NCBI GenBank assembly: GCA_018694455.1
Contig: JABHNP010000257.1
Location: 1-7,431, forward strand
Length of the DNA stretch: 7,431 nt
Direction of reading: 5' to 3'
From: Planctomycetaceae bacterium
GTDB taxonomy: Bacteria; Planctomycetota; Planctomycetia; Pirellulales; UBA1268
Shown: piece after piece, positions 5,968 through 7,431 of the stretch
How positions within the stretch are numbered: the stretch's first letter is position 1
How the letters are laid out: each line of letters starts with the position of its first letter
Made by a program: the position numbers and the translations under genes
The notes under the pieces: generated by a model
What the model was told of the DNA's origin: nothing
Seen by the model: only the letters and a program-made list of their open reading frames with translations
The model's database searches: none

Positions 5968-7005
5968 TCATGGGAGTCGCAACTCTGTACCAGGAACAAG
6001 TAAGGCGGGGTTACGTAATCGATCGCGGTTTGCATTAAAGATCGAGTCCGCCATGTTCGCATTACCATACACTCGTTGAGCAAGTGACACCAAGGTCTCA
6101 CCGGGGGCCACACGAATCGTACCACGACTCTGAGTGGTGATTGTTTTCTCAGGATAAACTGAGTGACGTTCTTGCGCACGCCCAAGCCACGGATTACCTG
6201 TGCCTTGATTCAACGCAGGTTCGTGTTGTTTCACGAATGACTCACTCTGCATTGACGTCGCGTGAACTGAAGCCCTACGAGGCACTTCCACACCAGGCGA
6301 CTCAACTGGCTCAATCCGATAAGCATCCCCGTGCGAATCGCTTTTACCAAAGACACGCCACGCGGGAGGCACAACCATCTCAAATCCAATTGGTAGGACT
6401 TCCGGACTAGATAACCGATTGGCATTCATCTGCCACAATGCTGTTGCCGCACGAGGGTGCCCATACAATCGTGTTGCAATTCCTGTCAGGTCATCCCCAT
6501 CCTGCACACGGTAAGTCTCGGGAATAGAATCTGGCATCTGCCTACGTGGGCCTTTACTTTTGTTCGTTGTTCGATCAGTCCGATATTTCGCCACATCCTG
6601 CGACCCATCTAAAAGAGGTGGTGGTGGCATTTCAACGGTTGTCCTATATGCCCCGTACAAATCCGGAGGAGTAGCACCCAAGGAGTGTTTTGGCATTCTC
6701 TCTGGCAATTCCATTGGCCCTTGAGATGATGATGTTTCATTCGGTGGGGTCAATGATGAATCTAACGAATCATACGTATATTGAACTGGATCAGTCACAA
6801 CAGAAACTGATCCCGGAACAGTGAAAGCATGTATTGCCGACTGTGATGTTCTTCCTTGAGAAGCCCGCTGCACCTGCCCTGAAGGAACTGGTCCACTGGT
6901 TGCCGCACTCAATATTGAGCTAATCAACGGGGCTGCAACAAAGCTACCGGCTATTACCAATCCGAGACCGACAAGAAATCGAAAAACCTGAACAAGACTT
7001 GTCAT
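5968..7005 (-). CDS. Membrane-anchored protein with two LysM domains
   Basis: Residues are numbered from the ATG at 7003-7005 (345 aa). One N-terminal hydrophobic segment (about 6-33) acts as an anchor or uncleaved signal. A long low-complexity, Pro/Ser/Thr-rich linker follows, including MPPPPLL near 126-132. LysM domain 1 spans about 164-213 (TYRVQDGDDLTGIATRLYG...LPIGFEMVVPP). After another linker, LysM domain 2 spans about 296-345 (TIRVAPGETLVSLAQRVYG...LVPGTELRLP) and ends exactly at the C-terminus. LysM domains bind N-acetylglucosamine-containing glycans, usually peptidoglycan; no enzymatic domain is present, so a scaffold or cell-wall tether is likely. The frame is open to a TTG at 7080, but GGTGA four bases before the ATG and the position of the hydrophobic segment favour 7005. 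The gene follows secF on the same strand after 236 bp. The match to LysM is clear; the biological role is inferred. Confidence 0.9.
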   Translation of the reverse strand: MTSLVQVFRFLVGLGLVIAGSFVAAPLISSILSAATSGPVPSGQVQRASQGRTSQSAIHAFTVPGSVSVVTDPVQYTYDSLDSSLTPPNETSSSQGPMELPERMPKHSLGATPPDLYGAYRTTVEMPPPPLLDGSQDVAKYRTDRTTNKSKGPRRQMPDSIPETYRVQDGDDLTGIATRLYGHPRAATALWQMNANRLSSPEVLPIGFEMVVPPAWRVFGKSDSHGDAYRIEPVESPGVEVPRRASVHATSMQSESFVKQHEPALNQGTGNPWLGRAQERHSVYPEKTITTQSRGTIRVAPGETLVSLAQRVYGNANMADSIFNANRDRLRNPALLVPGTELRLP

Positions 7006-7241
7006 ACGTTCACCACTTAGATGCCGAGAAACGCATTGTGCAGGCACGACTTGGCCCACACAACTGCTGCATCCTTGCAATGAATTACCTACACTCGAAC
7101 GCGCACTCCAAACGCATTCTAAATATGCATCATTTTTTATCGAGATGCGCTCTGAAGGCTAACTCCTCAATGGATAAGTCTTCGCAAGACTTCTCTAGCA
7201 GCCCGAACAACCGATACGAGCCGTAAGGATTCCCAACAATA
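7006..7241 (-). other. secF-LysM intergenic region with a perfect inverted repeat
   Basis: This 236-bp gap holds no gene I can support. Its main structure is AAGTCTT-CGC-AAGACTT (7176-7192), a perfect seven-base-pair stem with a three-base loop, about 50 bases after the secF stop. No T-run follows on either strand, so a classical terminator is unlikely; an RNA processing or stabilising hairpin, or an operator, would fit. A TAGAAT -10-like hexamer lies further down toward the LysM gene, without a -35 partner. Confidence 0.4.
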
Positions 7242-7431
7242 TCATTGCGTCGGCTTTGCAAGAACCTGACGTTTTCCAGATGTCGCATTCCCCGCATTAC
7301 CTTGCAACCAAAGCACAATTGGTGAAGCAATCACGATCGTACTGTAAGTACCACTAATGATTCCTATGAGAATTGCGAAGGCAAAAGCATGAATGCCTTG
7401 CCCGCCCAGACAGTAAAGAATGATAGCAGCC
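7242..7431 (-). CDS. secF: SecF (or SecF part of a SecDF fusion), C-terminal 62 residues
   Basis: The frame is open from the right edge (first full codon 7428-7430) to TGA at 7242-7244. It encodes AAIILYCLGGQGIHAFAFAI followed by LIGIISGTYSTIVIASPIVLWL. The FAFAxxIGxxSGTYSTIxIASP block is the hallmark of the last transmembrane region of SecF, the RND-type accessory subunit of the Sec translocase. SecF works with SecD to pull secreted proteins through the membrane using the proton gradient. A short polar tail (about 20 residues, ending AKPTQ) follows in the cytoplasm. Planctomycetes often have SecD and SecF fused, but the upstream part is outside the window, so the fusion cannot be judged. Identification is from the motif and the hydrophobic pattern. 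Confidence 0.9.
   Translation of the reverse strand, partial: AAIILYCLGGQGIHAFAFAILIGIISGTYSTIVIASPIVLWLQGNAGNATSGKRQVLAKPTQ

Noticed and set aside
7130..7330. Minus-strand 66-codon frame overlapping the secF end
   Set aside because: More than a third of it overlaps the secF coding end in another frame, and it has no domain, no ribosome-binding site and no hydrophobic or compositional sign of coding.

Overview
The window most likely comes from a member of the Planctomycetota, probably a Pirellulales-like bacterium with roughly balanced GC. The evidence is the gene content. It has a von Willebrand factor A (vWA) protein with the C-terminal HPGTPW...PLGY signature I associate with that phylum. 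It has an alpha/beta-hydrolase-fold protein whose catalytic residues are degenerate. It has a lipoprotein of a type I recall mainly from planctomycetes, and weak or absent Shine-Dalgarno sequences at most starts. No mobile element, CRISPR array, rRNA or tRNA is visible. The assignment rests on family recognition by eye, not on a search.

Layout from left to right. (1) 1-96, minus: the first 32 codons of a membrane protein that runs off the left edge. (2) 304-1386, minus: tilS, the tRNA(Ile2) lysidine synthetase and the only housekeeping enzyme complete in the window. (3) 1623-2279, plus: a predicted outer-membrane lipoprotein, followed by a candidate terminator. (4) 2486-4531, minus: a large vWA protein with one membrane anchor. 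(5) 4626-5897, plus: a secreted alpha/beta-hydrolase-like protein with a four-copy decapeptide repeat, transcribed divergently from the vWA gene across a 94-bp AT-rich gap. (6) 5968-7005, minus: a membrane-anchored protein with two LysM domains. (7) 7242-7431, minus: the C-terminal end of SecF (or of a SecDF fusion). All intergenic gaps are under 300 bp.

Apart from tilS, every product is at or across the cell envelope: a translocase subunit, a peptidoglycan-binding-type LysM protein, an exported pseudo-hydrolase, a vWA protein exposed outside the cytoplasmic membrane and a lipoprotein. Strands alternate, so this is not one operon. Only secF-LysM and tilS-membrane protein are tandem pairs.

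The two observations most worth following are in the middle of the window. First, the anchor of the vWA protein carries a TonB-like S-x3-H-x6-L-x3-T pattern (the SHLS motif of TonB, with Thr for the last Ser). It is followed by a Pro-Glu-rich stretch, as in TonB, but there is no TonB C-terminal domain. This suggests a vWA effector powered or gated by an ExbB/ExbD-type proton channel. Second, the divergently transcribed hydrolase-like protein has Gly where the catalytic Ser should be and no His after its acid-position loop, so it is probably a non-enzymatic binding protein.
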